Shown one piece after another: positions 53,909 through 62,949 of a stretch of 64,000 nt of DNA (within the stretch, counting starts at the first letter, position 1; every line of letters starts with the position of its first letter). The notes beneath the pieces were generated by a model. That model saw only the letters and a list, made by a program, of their open reading frames with translations, had not been told where the DNA came from and did no database searches. The DNA is from Anaerocolumna sp. AGMB13025. Lineage in GTDB: Bacteria > Bacillota > Clostridia > Lachnospirales > Lachnospiraceae. The stretch spans positions 4,634,501 to 4,698,500 of the forward strand of contig NZ_CP121445.1 in the NCBI RefSeq assembly GCF_029689925.1, written 5' to 3'. The translations under genes were made by a program, and so were the position numbers.

Positions 53909-56900
53909 CTATTTTTTAAATAATACAACATTATCAATATAAGCCTTACCCGTACCGGCCCATTTCTTTAAGTAGACATTAATACTGGATGCTGTTGAAT
54001 CCGTGGTGAAATTAACAGTATATAGGGTATAGCCGTTACTTTTACATTCAACCTGCCTGTTCCCACCATACTGATCAACTCCTGAGACTCCAAAATAACA
54101 GCTTTCTCCATTGGGAGATTTCACATATGCAGTCAAACTATAGCTTGTATTAGGCCGTATACCGGTTATAGTCTGTTCCAGACCGGCACCGCTTAAGGCA
54201 GTGCCTTTATTCACCCCACAATAATTTCCTTCATAGGCATTACTGCTGTCTGCCGCTACGGCTCCCCAGGAACTCGACCAGCCCGAAGTATTACCGGCTT
54301 CAAAGTCTCCATTATTCACAAGATTATCGGCTATTGGAGTCGGCGTTGCACTTGGATTAGGGGTAACAGTTGGCTGCGGTGTTGGCGTTGGCGTCAAGTC
54401 AGGGGTTGGCGTTGGCGTCAAGTCAGGCGTCGGAGTTGGCGTCGGCACTGATGTTGGTGTGGGCGTTGACTCCGGTGTTGGTGTGGGTGTGACCGTAGGA
54501 AACGACTCTGTGGAATCACCAATATGAAAATAGTCAAAATCAGCAGTCAGACCGGTTCCATTAATACAAAGCAGCCCTATACGGATATTTTGAAGGCTGC
54601 CTGTCTGAGCCGACCAGACTTCCCTATACACAATACCATCTTCTGAATAATAAGCTCTGTAACTGTCACCAATCTTAGTCATTTTTAAATAGATGTCCTG
54701 TCCCTGCACTGGGTCATCCACATTAACATAACTGCGCAGACCCCCTGTCTCCTTGGTGAACTGGAGCACTCCTTTTCCATCATAAAGTCTGGTTATCCGG
54801 AAGAAATTATCATCATCCTGCCAGATAATCAACCCACCCTGGGACCAGTTAGAGGTTGGTTTACCCTGCATTTTAGTATCAATGCTCCAGTCACCTGCAG
54901 GAGCTCCGGTAAGCAACAGATTTTTCGCATCTGTTCCGCTCTCACAGATATCCCCCTTTTGTGCTGTAATCCTCATATAACCCGGGTTCGCTGTTAAACT
55001 CCATTTCGATGAGTCTTCCCGTCTCCAAAGCCACTGGGAATTTAGCTCTGCATTGTCAAATTCATCATTCTCACCTATAACCAATGGCAGTGCAGGGGTA
55101 GGGGTTACCTCCGGCGTATCTCCTAACTGCAGCAGTTCTATGTCATCACAATAAACCGTCCCTGATCCGTTTGGCTTATATAAAAATATCTTTGCACTGC
55201 TGCTTGCAGGTCCTGTGGTAAAATTTAGAGTTCCTAAGGTATAGGTACTGCCGGACAGTGCCACACTTGATTCACTTCCTCCATACTCCTTAACCCCAAG
55301 TAATACGGACTGACCGCTGTCTGCTTTTACATATCCTTTCAGCTGATACTGTGTACCCGGATACAGATTACTAATAACCTGTTCCGCGGCTCCACCACTG
55401 CCTGTAATACGTAAGGAAGCGCTTCCTGAATTCGGATTTTGGGCGGTAACCGTAATCATTGTTCCTCCCCAGGAAGTCCAGGGAGAAAGGCTGCCGGTTT
55501 CAAATCCCGGATTTTGAACCAGGTTAACTGGTACCGGAGTCGGTTTTGGCGTTGGTACGGCAGAGAGTCCCAGACCATTGTACGCCCCAATGTTTGGCGC
55601 ATCTGTCCCTGATACTGCATTACCCCAGAAATCCAGTCCTCCGTTGTCTGACACCACTTTTCCGGCTTTAAGACAGGGGGAACCTTCCAATAACTGGTAT
55701 ACACTGCAGGAATCTAATCCATTTCTAGCCTGTCCGGGATATCCAAGCTTTGGATCAGCCGTTATTTTATGGGGATCTGCTGGCTCCGTAGATGGATGAA
55801 GACCATAAAATACATTATAATCAAAGTCCACACCGGTGGATTTTCCCAGGTCATAATTACCGTTGCTGCCTTCATTGTAGAATATATTATTCCAGAAATG
55901 TATATTCTCAGGATAGGAAATCCCATCCCTGGAATAGGTGCTTATCATGTTAGCACTGATTCCGGCTTTCACATAGATGATATTGTTATAAATATAGGTA
56001 TTTGTAATCTTGTTGGTTAATTGTATTTGTCTGCTTTTATTGTTCTGGGCAATATTGTATCTTACAATGGAGCCGTCATTAAACGTATTCGTATTATTCT
56101 GATAGACAGGTTCATTGCAGACAAGGAGAAAACCACCTTCATTATCATGAATATAGTTATACTGGAACACCGTACCCCTGGACATAAAATCACAATCGAT
56201 GCCCTGACCGTCTACCGTGGTCTTGGTATTAAAGGCTTCGTTGTACTGAAAGACTGCGTTCTCACATTCAAAGGGCCAAATGGCAACACAGGCGTTTGAG
56301 GAGCGGACATGAGAAGTATTTACGACATTATATTCTACTAACGGTGCCATTGCACCTGCCGTTAATATGCCATCTCCGCCAATATCATAGAGATTATTAT
56401 TCGCGATATAAACCCCTGTCGCTGCTCCTGCCCATTTTTCCGCATTCACATAGATGCCGGTGCTTCCTGTGGTATACACTGAATTATTCTGTATTACCAC
56501 ATTGGAAAAAGACTGATTCCATCCTCTTGACCAGACACAAATTGCCGCCATCCGCGCGTGCTCACCGCTGTTGCCATTACTTGCGATGTCATGTACCGTG
56601 CAGTTTTGTATGGTTATACCGCTATAGGATGCTTGACTGCCGGACGCATCTACATGAATTCCATGTCTGTCCCCAGGGTTAGAAGAATTATTTGTAATTT
56701 CCAAATTGCTGATGGTAAAATACTGCTGATTATTAAGGTAGACTGCTGCATCCACCGGATCTGTACTGCTATACGCCTTTCCATTCCCATTGATTACCGG
56801 TTTGCTGCCGGAACCATACTTATCAATGGTAATGGGATTGCCTGGGGTACCAGAACCCTTCGGATATAGAGTTCCAACCCAGGTACAGCCGGCTTTCAGG

Positions 56901-57115
56901 CAAATCCTATCACCTGGCTCAAACACCCTGCTGTTTACCTTCTCAAGGCTTTTCCAGGGTGCTGCCAGGCTTAGACCATCATTGCTGTCATTACCTCCGA
57001 CTGAATCAACATAATAGGTAACACCCGCAGCATAAACGTCCATTGTCCCCGCAAATGAACCTAGGCTTACCAGCATGACACAGGTCATAAGTAAGCTAAG
57101 AATTTTTGATTTCAT
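53909..57115 (-). CDS. Secreted right-handed beta-helix protein with two carbohydrate-binding modules
   Basis: A 1068-residue secreted protein. Residues 1-30 are a Sec signal peptide ending VYAAG. Residues 30-515 form a right-handed parallel beta-helix (repeated GIxIxNN..VxxNT strands), as in pectate-lyase-like polysaccharidases. Residues 530-665 are a CBM4/9-like module (NLVQNPGFETGSLSPW), 680-870 a concanavalin-like DUF1349/GH43 C2 domain, 872-925 a Thr/Pro linker with TPTPTPDL repeats, and 927-1068 a second CBM4/9-like module. It may cleave or bind plant pectin or hemicellulose; the catalytic residues were not identified. The foldase gene upstream may serve it. Confidence 0.85.
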   Translation of the reverse strand: MKSKILSLLMTCVMLVSLGSFAGTMDVYAAGVTYYVDSVGGNDSNDGLSLAAPWKSLEKVNSRVFEPGDRICLKAGCTWVGTLYPKGSGTPGNPITIDKYGSGSKPVINGNGKAYSSTDPVDAAVYLNNQQYFTISNLEITNNSSNPGDRHGIHVDASGSQASYSGITIQNCTVHDIASNGNSGEHARMAAICVWSRGWNQSFSNVVIQNNSVYTTGSTGIYVNAEKWAGAATGVYIANNNLYDIGGDGILTAGAMAPLVEYNVVNTSHVRSSNACVAIWPFECENAVFQYNEAFNTKTTVDGQGIDCDFMSRGTVFQYNYIHDNEGGFLLVCNEPVYQNNTNTFNDGSIVRYNIAQNNKSRQIQLTNKITNTYIYNNIIYVKAGISANMISTYSRDGISYPENIHFWNNIFYNEGSNGNYDLGKSTGVDFDYNVFYGLHPSTEPADPHKITADPKLGYPGQARNGLDSCSVYQLLEGSPCLKAGKVVSDNGGLDFWGNAVSGTDAPNIGAYNGLGLSAVPTPKPTPVPVNLVQNPGFETGSLSPWTSWGGTMITVTAQNPNSGSASLRITGSGGAAEQVISNLYPGTQYQLKGYVKADSGQSVLLGVKEYGGSESSVALSGSTYTLGTLNFTTGPASSSAKIFLYKPNGSGTVYCDDIELLQLGDTPEVTPTPALPLVIGENDEFDNAELNSQWLWRREDSSKWSLTANPGYMRITAQKGDICESGTDAKNLLLTGAPAGDWSIDTKMQGKPTSNWSQGGLIIWQDDDNFFRITRLYDGKGVLQFTKETGGLRSYVNVDDPVQGQDIYLKMTKIGDSYRAYYSEDGIVYREVWSAQTGSLQNIRIGLLCINGTGLTADFDYFHIGDSTESFPTVTPTPTPESTPTPTSVPTPTPTPDLTPTPTPDLTPTPTPQPTVTPNPSATPTPIADNLVNNGDFEAGNTSGWSSSWGAVAADSSNAYEGNYCGVNKGTALSGAGLEQTITGIRPNTSYSLTAYVKSPNGESCYFGVSGVDQYGGNRQVECKSNGYTLYTVNFTTDSTASSINVYLKKWAGTGKAYIDNVVLFKK

Positions 57116-57170
57116 ACCTAATCTCCTTTATATATATTACTCAATGTGCGCACATTGGAGCTTTCATCTG

Positions 57171-58268
57171 TCAATCGGGGTATGCCTTTTCATATACAGC
57201 TTTATTTATATCTAAGTCTCCTGCCTTTATATTCTGTTCGATCAGTTCGTTATATTTTTCATCAATATAGTTTGATACTACCGAATCTTTATACTCCTCA
57301 TAATCTTTATACCCGTTACTCTCCCTGTCGAGCAGCAGGATTATTTCTGCCTGTTTCTGCTGGACTTCATCAATTACGCCGCTGGTTTGTCCTATATCCA
57401 GTAATTTAACTGTTTCATAAAGCAGGGGCTCGGATTTGGAATAGGTACCTGCTGTCTCTGCATCGAAGGTTATGTCAGAAATCCGAACCATATCTGCTTC
57501 TGATTCCGCTATATTCTCAAAACTTTCTCCAAGCTCAAGACGATTCTTTAGAGCTTGCATTTTTTCTACAGCGACCTTTCGATCCTCCTCTGTAAATGCC
57601 CCCAAGCTTTGTCCATAACTTATGGATAGCTTCTTTATCTGAACAAAATCCTCCTGTTTATAATACTTATCTTTCACTCTCTCATAATAGGCTCTCAGCT
57701 CTGCATCGGAAGGATTATATTCTCCCTCTAAAAGCTTCTCTTTTGATTTTATTATCAGATTGGTGTTGATCTGTGTATAATAACTGCTCTCATCATATTG
57801 GATTGGTCCGTATACCGGCTGTTTTTTCTCAGTCGCTTTTTTCCGCCGCTTATTTTCTGCTGTCAGGGACCGGACAAAGGTTTTATAACTGATGTCCTCA
57901 ATTAAGCCCTGTTCTTTTGCAAGAATTTTGACAGCTTTCATATAAACACAGTTTTGCATGGCCTTCTCCCTTGCATATCTAACAGGTACCTCTCCGTTAT
58001 AGTCCCTATTCCAGAAATCATCTGAATATACCGCACCGTATTTCTGAAAGAAATAGTCAAAGGTATTTGTTCGTTCTAACTGCAGCTGCAGCATGAATTC
58101 CCCTCTGTCAATTTCTTCTCCATTATACCTTGCTACATAGTCATCCCGGACAGCACGATTCTTTAACACACCACATAATACTGCGGAAACTGCAATTGCA
58201 AAACCTGAAACAATTCCGGCAGTAACTATTATCCTTTTCCACTTCCGATGGAACCTTCCTCCCGCCAT
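57171..58268 (-). CDS. SurA/PrsA-like secreted foldase (peptidyl-prolyl isomerase family)
   Basis: A 365-residue membrane-anchored protein: an N-terminal TM segment (about 12-34), a SurA N-like helical region with YNGEEIDRGEFMLQLQLER, and a C-terminal parvulin-like part at about 190-330 that is poorly conserved, so isomerase activity is uncertain. The ATG at 58268 with AGGGGGG upstream is preferred to that at 58295. It lies 55 bp upstream of the large secreted beta-helix protein on the same strand, so a dedicated folding role is likely but inferred. Confidence 0.8.
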   Translation of the reverse strand: MAGGRFHRKWKRIIVTAGIVSGFAIAVSAVLCGVLKNRAVRDDYVARYNGEEIDRGEFMLQLQLERTNTFDYFFQKYGAVYSDDFWNRDYNGEVPVRYAREKAMQNCVYMKAVKILAKEQGLIEDISYKTFVRSLTAENKRRKKATEKKQPVYGPIQYDESSYYTQINTNLIIKSKEKLLEGEYNPSDAELRAYYERVKDKYYKQEDFVQIKKLSISYGQSLGAFTEEDRKVAVEKMQALKNRLELGESFENIAESEADMVRISDITFDAETAGTYSKSEPLLYETVKLLDIGQTSGVIDEVQQKQAEIILLLDRESNGYKDYEEYKDSVVSNYIDEKYNELIEQNIKAGDLDINKAVYEKAYPD

Positions 58269-58295
58269 GGTAACCCCCCTGGTCATATTGGTCAA

Positions 58296-58682
58296 ATGGT
58301 TAAATATCCTAGTTTTAGAATAATATATTATATATTACAGTCAAGTTTCATTTCGTGTAAATACTATACTTTATTGATATTTTTATATATATTATTATGA
58401 TATTTGTATCCTTTCATATAATTTTCTATCTGCTGACCATTTATGGCTGTATTTGGATGCGGTTTCATATAAACCGGATTAAAGATAGGCTCCCTGTTGT
58501 TTTAGTATTTCCTTAAGTCTGTCCACTGGAATATCCCACAATTCCTATATGGGCGCAGCATATCAGTCACCGGGGTATGTCTCTTTACATTTGAATTATT
58601 AAGTAGCACCTGCTGCAATTTTTAGTCCTGCAGCTGCAGCTGTTTCTATCATTATCAACAAGCCGCAGTGATAACTTTCCAA
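58296..58682. other. AT-rich gap with a decayed gene fragment
   Basis: The gap contains the FAD-oxidoreductase remnant at 58479-58544 and a few short frames without ribosome-binding sites. Nothing else was recognised. Confidence 0.5.
58479..58544 (-). pseudogene. C-terminal remnant of an FAD-dependent oxidoreductase
   Basis: Twenty-one codons ending in TAA (58479-58481) read ELWDIPVDRLKEILKQQGAY. This aligns without gaps with the C-terminus of the intact protein at 38665 (EVRAIDISKLREILKRNGAF), with the E, I, L, EILK and GA positions shared. The frame is closed by a stop immediately upstream. It appears to be a relic of a third FAD-oxidoreductase gene. Confidence 0.55.
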
Positions 58683-59648
58683 TCAGCACTTTGGCAGAAG
58701 CCGTGCGATCCGTAGTATCATATCGTTCTTACGTGCATTTTTATTGTTCCAGCTTTCTGAATAATGGCCGGAAATTGAAGGGGCTGGAGGCAAAGCGACA
58801 TGTTCATATATCAGTCTGTTTATTTCGCCATATAAATGGGGTACTATCTGGCTATGCATAAATTCAGGAAACAGAGAAAATCCACTTAAGTTTTCCAGGC
58901 CGGAAAGCCACATGGTAAAACCTTTTGATTCAAGGCATTGTATTCTGGAAGGGGGAAAGTTTGAAACATAGTAGATGCCTTTTTCTCTATACCAGATGTA
59001 ATTTAAGTATTGTCTTTGAATTGTATCGCTGATACAATATGTATTTTGTAACAGCCATAACGGATATACCATATATGCTCTTAGAAGTATTTCGTTGTCT
59101 TTTAAATTCTCCTGCTCCCATATTTCTTCTTGCAAATAACCGTTTATTACTGCTTTTGTGATATTTTTTGCACATATTTTCCGTTTTGGTTGAATGAGAG
59201 GATTATTCGGGTCAAAAAGAGATAAATTTGCGGCTATCATAGCTTTAAAAGCGATTTCAAACCCATAATGTTTTTCTATTATGTCTGTCCAATTTTCATC
59301 ATCACGAAGATACCTTTCCATCAACATGATAGATTTTGATATTAAATCATCATCCCTTTCAAGGCTAAGTTCCCTTGCGCGCCGAAGAGCCTGCTCTGTG
59401 GTAACGAAGGTTCGCTTGGTTTTCTCTTTTGTATCCTGCGTATGAAACCTGCCCCATGAGCCATTTTCCATTTGTTCTGCGGCAAGCTGATGATACCATT
59501 TGGATTCTGTGATTCTGGCATAACTATTGATATAGTCGGAACTTGCAGCCGGTTCTTTGTATAATTCTTTTAACAATATAAATCTTGGAACAGGATCCGT
59601 TGCATACTCTAAAAGATATTCTGCTATTTGTTCCATACTATGAATCAT
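58683..59648 (-). CDS. Unknown alpha-helical protein, possibly alpha/alpha-toroid
   Basis: A 321-residue soluble protein with no signal peptide. It is mainly helical, with segments such as ENGSWGRFHTQDTKEKTKRT and QALRRARELSLERDDDL that resemble terpenoid-cyclase/protein prenyltransferase alpha-alpha repeats. No catalytic motif was identified, and the role is unknown. The start at 59648 is preceded by AGAGG. Inverted repeats (CTTGTGCAC, CAAGTTTGTG) lie in its leader at 59661-59715. Confidence 0.5.
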   Translation of the reverse strand: MIHSMEQIAEYLLEYATDPVPRFILLKELYKEPAASSDYINSYARITESKWYHQLAAEQMENGSWGRFHTQDTKEKTKRTFVTTEQALRRARELSLERDDDLISKSIMLMERYLRDDENWTDIIEKHYGFEIAFKAMIAANLSLFDPNNPLIQPKRKICAKNITKAVINGYLQEEIWEQENLKDNEILLRAYMVYPLWLLQNTYCISDTIQRQYLNYIWYREKGIYYVSNFPPSRIQCLESKGFTMWLSGLENLSGFSLFPEFMHSQIVPHLYGEINRLIYEHVALPPAPSISGHYSESWNNKNARKNDMILRIARLLPKC

Positions 59649-59660
59649 TTTAACCTCTAT

Positions 59661-59715
59661 TCTTGTGCACGCTCTTTGCGTATAACAAGTTTGTGGTGCA
59701 CAAGCACAAACTTGC
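59661..59715 (-). promoter_or_regulatory. Overlapping inverted repeats in the leader of the 59648 gene
   Basis: CTTGTGCAC pairs with GTGCACAAG, and CAAGTTTGTG with CACAAACTTG, giving two mutually exclusive hairpins. This could be a terminator of the MarR-GNAT gene or a regulatory leader; no riboswitch family was recognised. Confidence 0.4.
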
Positions 59716-59744
59716 GGTTGAAAAAAGCAGCTGAACTACAACCC

Positions 59745-60647
59745 CTAATTGCTTCCTAATGAATTCAAATGGTTTTTAAAAGAACTTTTGTTTAATATTA
59801 TGGGTGTAACAATATCATCATAAAACTCTTCTGCTTCACCTATAACCTTGCATCCAAATTTTTTTAACATAGTTACAGTTACATCCCTGGCTTCTATATA
59901 TAACTCGTCAGTATATCGGTTAAAGATTTCATTCAAAGAATATAGCGCCAGCTTCTGCCCAATCCCAATCCCCCGTAAACCCTTATCAACGGCAAATCTT
60001 CCCCAATGCCATTTATCATTTTCTTTCCAGGCTGCTGCAGCACCAATGATATCTTCGCCTACTCTTGCACACCACCAGATTGGATTTAACTTATCATTTA
60101 CCGGAATCAGTTCAGCCGGGATACCCTGCTCATCAGTAAATACTTCCGTTGCAAGCCTTATTGCATCCTCCATATAATTCTCGTAAATAGGTTCAATCCG
60201 AATCCTTGCATCATTCTTTTTAAGATTATTTTTTAAAGCAAGAATATGAAACTCTCTAAGTGTCCTGACAATATTATTGATATGTTCAGGATCACCAAGA
60301 TCTAATATTTCATGAAAGAATGTGTTGGCTTTTTGATCCCCTTCGCGGATTGCAGACAAACCGGACGGCAGAAGGCTTATATCTTTCATTCTCTTGTCAC
60401 CTTCAGATTTACTCAGTTCCAGATAGTTTTTTGCTTCCAGATTACTGATTATTCTGCTGAGTGAAGCCTTATCAATGCCCAGGTTTATTAATAATTCGTT
60501 AAAAGGAGTCTTTCCGTTTTGCTTTAGATAATTTAATATATGCGCCTGGGCAAGTGTCAAGTCTGAATGAAAACAATTGTGATTTAATAGACCTAATTCC
60601 CTCACAATTAATCTTATCTCTTTTCTAACTATTTCTTCTTTATTCAT
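59745..60647 (-). CDS. MarR-GNAT fusion protein
   Basis: A 300-residue protein. Residues 25-110 are a MarR-type winged helix-turn-helix (DLTLAQAHILNYLKQNGKTP, then DKASLSRIISNLEAKNYLEL), and 150-290 are a GNAT acetyltransferase with the acetyl-CoA loop LRGIGIGQKLALY. Similar MarR-GNAT fusions are known in Firmicutes and are thought to acetylate a metabolite while sensing it. The ATG at 60647 with GGAGG upstream is preferred to that at 60659. A GTTGATATTATCAAC dyad overlaps the promoter. Confidence 0.9.
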   Translation of the reverse strand: MNKEEIVRKEIRLIVRELGLLNHNCFHSDLTLAQAHILNYLKQNGKTPFNELLINLGIDKASLSRIISNLEAKNYLELSKSEGDKRMKDISLLPSGLSAIREGDQKANTFFHEILDLGDPEHINNIVRTLREFHILALKNNLKKNDARIRIEPIYENYMEDAIRLATEVFTDEQGIPAELIPVNDKLNPIWWCARVGEDIIGAAAAWKENDKWHWGRFAVDKGLRGIGIGQKLALYSLNEIFNRYTDELYIEARDVTVTMLKKFGCKVIGEAEEFYDDIVTPIILNKSSFKNHLNSLGSN

Positions 60648-60680
60648 GTTGGCCTCCAAATTCGTTGATATTCATATATC

Positions 60681-60695
60681 GTTGATATTATCAAC
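60681..60695 (-). promoter_or_regulatory. Palindromic operator of the MarR-GNAT gene
   Basis: GTTGATATTATCAAC is a 15-bp dyad over the transcription start, followed by a direct repeat of its half-site (ATATCAACGA) downstream. Confidence 0.65.
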
Positions 60696-60696
60696 T

Positions 60697-60725
60697 ATTA
60701 TATCCCATGATAAAGATTATTTCAA
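60697..60725 (-). promoter_or_regulatory. Sigma-A promoter of the MarR-GNAT gene
   Basis: TTGAAA (60720-60725) and TATAAT (60697-60702) on the minus strand are 17 bp apart, directly next to the dyad. Confidence 0.75.
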
Positions 60726-60779
60726 GCAGACATTCAATTGAAAATATTGAGTCAAGATCCGGGCAGGTTTTAAATATGG

Positions 60780-61322
60780 TTAAGCAATTTTTGTTAATTC
60801 ACCAGTTACAGAATCGATTATCAGCCCATATACCTTTATTTCTTCCGGCACTAAGGGATGTTTCTTTATCATATCTACGGTCTTATTCACAGATACATCC
60901 AAATCCATAAAACCGGACAGCCACGCATCAAAGTTAATACCATAATACTTTATCATATCTATACTCTGTTCGGTTATCCCTTGGGCTTTCATTTTTTCTA
61001 TCATTTTTTTGCTGTCGGTATACATAGCACCGCAGTCGGTATGTCCGATTACCAGAATTTCCTTAACATCCAGTTCATAGATTCCGATTAAAAGACTTCT
61101 CATTGCACTTCCAAAGGGATGTGATATAATGCCACCAGCATTTTTAATAATTTTTGCATCACCATTTTTTAAGCCCAGGGCTGCCGGTAACAGTTCTGTT
61201 AATCTGGTATCCATACAGGTTACGATAGCAACTTTCTTATTTGGATACTTGCTGGTTATATACTTTTCATAACCTTTATTTTCAACAAATGCCTGATTAT
61301 ATTGCAGTATTTCATCAATCAT
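60780..61322 (-). CDS. Beta-class carbonic anhydrase
   Basis: A 180-residue enzyme interconverting CO2 and bicarbonate. The zinc ligands C36, H94 and C97 and the D38-R40 dyad (TCMDTR, GHTDCG) of the beta class are present. AAAGGA precedes the start. It is followed at once by the MarR-GNAT gene's promoter, and no operon partner is seen. Confidence 0.93.
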   Translation of the reverse strand: MIDEILQYNQAFVENKGYEKYITSKYPNKKVAIVTCMDTRLTELLPAALGLKNGDAKIIKNAGGIISHPFGSAMRSLLIGIYELDVKEILVIGHTDCGAMYTDSKKMIEKMKAQGITEQSIDMIKYYGINFDAWLSGFMDLDVSVNKTVDMIKKHPLVPEEIKVYGLIIDSVTGELTKIA

Positions 61323-61630
61323 AATTAACCTTTTCCTTTATATAATTTTTTCCTATTATACGCTAATCTATTAAAAAGCTCAATAATCACCTGTTATTTC
61401 AGCTGGGAATCATACATTTTACTGACGAATTAAAAGCAGTGAAATAGGAAGCACTACATCTCTGTCTTTAAATTTTCAGCAACTTGCATTCTATTTAGCA
61501 TATTGGGTAACAGCAAAAGATTCACCGGTTAATCCCAAATCAAATTTTAACTTTCTGTTGACAGATCATGAAAGGTGTTATATTATAGATAAAAACAGTC
61601 TGTAATATCTGTAGTCAGGAGGAATTACCT
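61323..61630. other. Divergent gap between carbonic anhydrase and Rrf2 genes
   Basis: The gap holds the Rrf2 promoter at 61558-61586 and presumably the carbonic anhydrase promoter. Nothing else was recognised. Confidence 0.5.
61558..61586 (+). promoter_or_regulatory. Sigma-A promoter of the Rrf2 gene
   Basis: TTGACA (61558-61563) and TATTAT (61581-61586) are 17 bp apart, and the TTG start follows 45 bp later. Confidence 0.8.
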
Positions 61631-62038
61631 TTGAAGTATACAAAAGCAACCAATTATGCCTTACACATTATGGGTTACCTGGTAAGATATGAGGGTAAAG
61701 AGAATCTTAGCTTACAACCCTTGGCAAGCCGCATGGACATATCCCCTACCTATCTTTCCAAGATACTGACCCAGCTTGTCAAAGCGGATTTGATTCAATC
61801 CACTCCCGGGGCTAATGGCGGATACAGCCTCCGCAAGAAGAAAGAGGATATCTCTTTTCTTGATGTAATACGGGCCATTGAGGGTAGCAGCGCTTTATTT
61901 ACTTGTGAAATGGGTGATGAAGAATGCTGTTTTCAAAAGATCATGGCGGAAGCAGAGAATAAAATGGAATCCTATTTACAGAAAAAAACAATATTGGAAG
62001 CTGTTCAAAGTCCTTCCGTCGGTAATACCGGTAATTAA
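61631..62038 (+). CDS. Rrf2-family transcriptional regulator
   Basis: A 135-residue regulator with the winged HTH (LASRMDISPTYLSKILTQLV) and conserved GANGGYSL wing. Cysteines C92, C99 and C100 sit in the loop where IscR and NsrR carry their Fe-S ligands, but the CC pair is unusual, so cluster binding is uncertain. The start is a TTG preceded by AGGAGG. The methyltransferase gene 133 bp downstream is a plausible partner. Confidence 0.9.
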   Translation: MKYTKATNYALHIMGYLVRYEGKENLSLQPLASRMDISPTYLSKILTQLVKADLIQSTPGANGGYSLRKKKEDISFLDVIRAIEGSSALFTCEMGDEECCFQKIMAEAENKMESYLQKKTILEAVQSPSVGNTGN

Positions 62039-62171
62039 TCTATTTTCCTTGGAGAATATAATTTTTATCCTAATTATAGATATTTACAGTCTTTATTATA
62101 TGTATTGTAACCATTACTATTATAATTACCAGTTTATCCACTCCGGATAAACAATTGAAAGGAGAAAACAC

Positions 62172-62789
62172 ATGTCTAATATGAATCCCCACACACATAG
62201 TCACACCTTTACGGGTGATCAGAATTTCATGAATAAGATAAACTTTCTGGATAGTGTTATGAGAAAAAAAATGCTCCCTCCGGAGGAATTATTAAAACTG
62301 CTCCCTATACAGGAAGGCAGCAATATATTAGACGCAGGGGCAGGTTCTGGTTACCTGACTATTCCTGCCGCGAAATGCACTACGGGAACCGTGTATGCGT
62401 TGGATATGGATGTACGGATGCTGGAGGTCATTACTATAAAAGCTAACGCAGATAATATAACAAATATTGATCTTTTACAGGGTAATATCAACAATATTCC
62501 GATTTCAGACAACTCGGTTGATTTTGCTATAGCTTCCTTAATTTTGCATGAAGTAGGACCGTTATCCCCTGTCCTTGCAGAGTTATTCCGTGTACTTAAG
62601 GATGGTGGTTCTGTTCTTTGTCTGGAATATGAAAAGGAAGAAAGCAGTATTCAGGGGCCACCTATGCATATCCGTATTTCTTCGGTAAGCCTGGAACAAG
62701 AACTTATTGCAGCTGGATTTTCAATTGAACAAAAGTTCATTCCTGGCGAGTCCCTCTATATTATTACTGCAAAAAAACAGGAGTTCTAA
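62172..62789 (+). CDS. Class I SAM-dependent methyltransferase
   Basis: A 205-residue enzyme with the SAM-binding motif NILDAGAGSGYLTIPAAK at about 54-71, the DMDVRM motif-II acidic residue and the methyltransferase_11-type SVDFAIASLILHEV block. The His-rich N-terminus (NMNPHTHSHT) may hold a metal. AAAGGAG precedes the start. The substrate is unknown. Confidence 0.88.
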   Translation: MSNMNPHTHSHTFTGDQNFMNKINFLDSVMRKKMLPPEELLKLLPIQEGSNILDAGAGSGYLTIPAAKCTTGTVYALDMDVRMLEVITIKANADNITNIDLLQGNINNIPISDNSVDFAIASLILHEVGPLSPVLAELFRVLKDGGSVLCLEYEKEESSIQGPPMHIRISSVSLEQELIAAGFSIEQKFIPGESLYIITAKKQEF

Positions 62790-62857
62790 GTGTAAAAGAA
62801 ATTTATTATAAGAAAGGTTGCCACACTGAGCATCTTTCACACAGGGAATTCAGAAGA

Positions 62858-62899
62858 TTTTTTTCACACAGGGAATTCAGCAGAATTCCCTGTGAAAAA
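62858..62899. terminator. Terminator between methyltransferase and MATE genes
   Basis: TTTTTCACA..AGGGAATTC pairs with GAATTCCCTGTGAAAAA around a 5-nt loop, between two convergent genes. A direct copy of TTTCACACAGGGAATTCAG lies immediately upstream at 62835-62853. Confidence 0.75.
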
Positions 62900-62949
62900 G
62901 TCAGGAGATATTACATTGCCACTCCATTCGAGCTATTTTGTAGTCCTGG

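Noticed and set aside
56296..56682. Plus-strand frame of 128 codons within the beta-helix gene
   Set aside because: It lies opposite a real gene, lacks a ribosome-binding site and shows no known domain.
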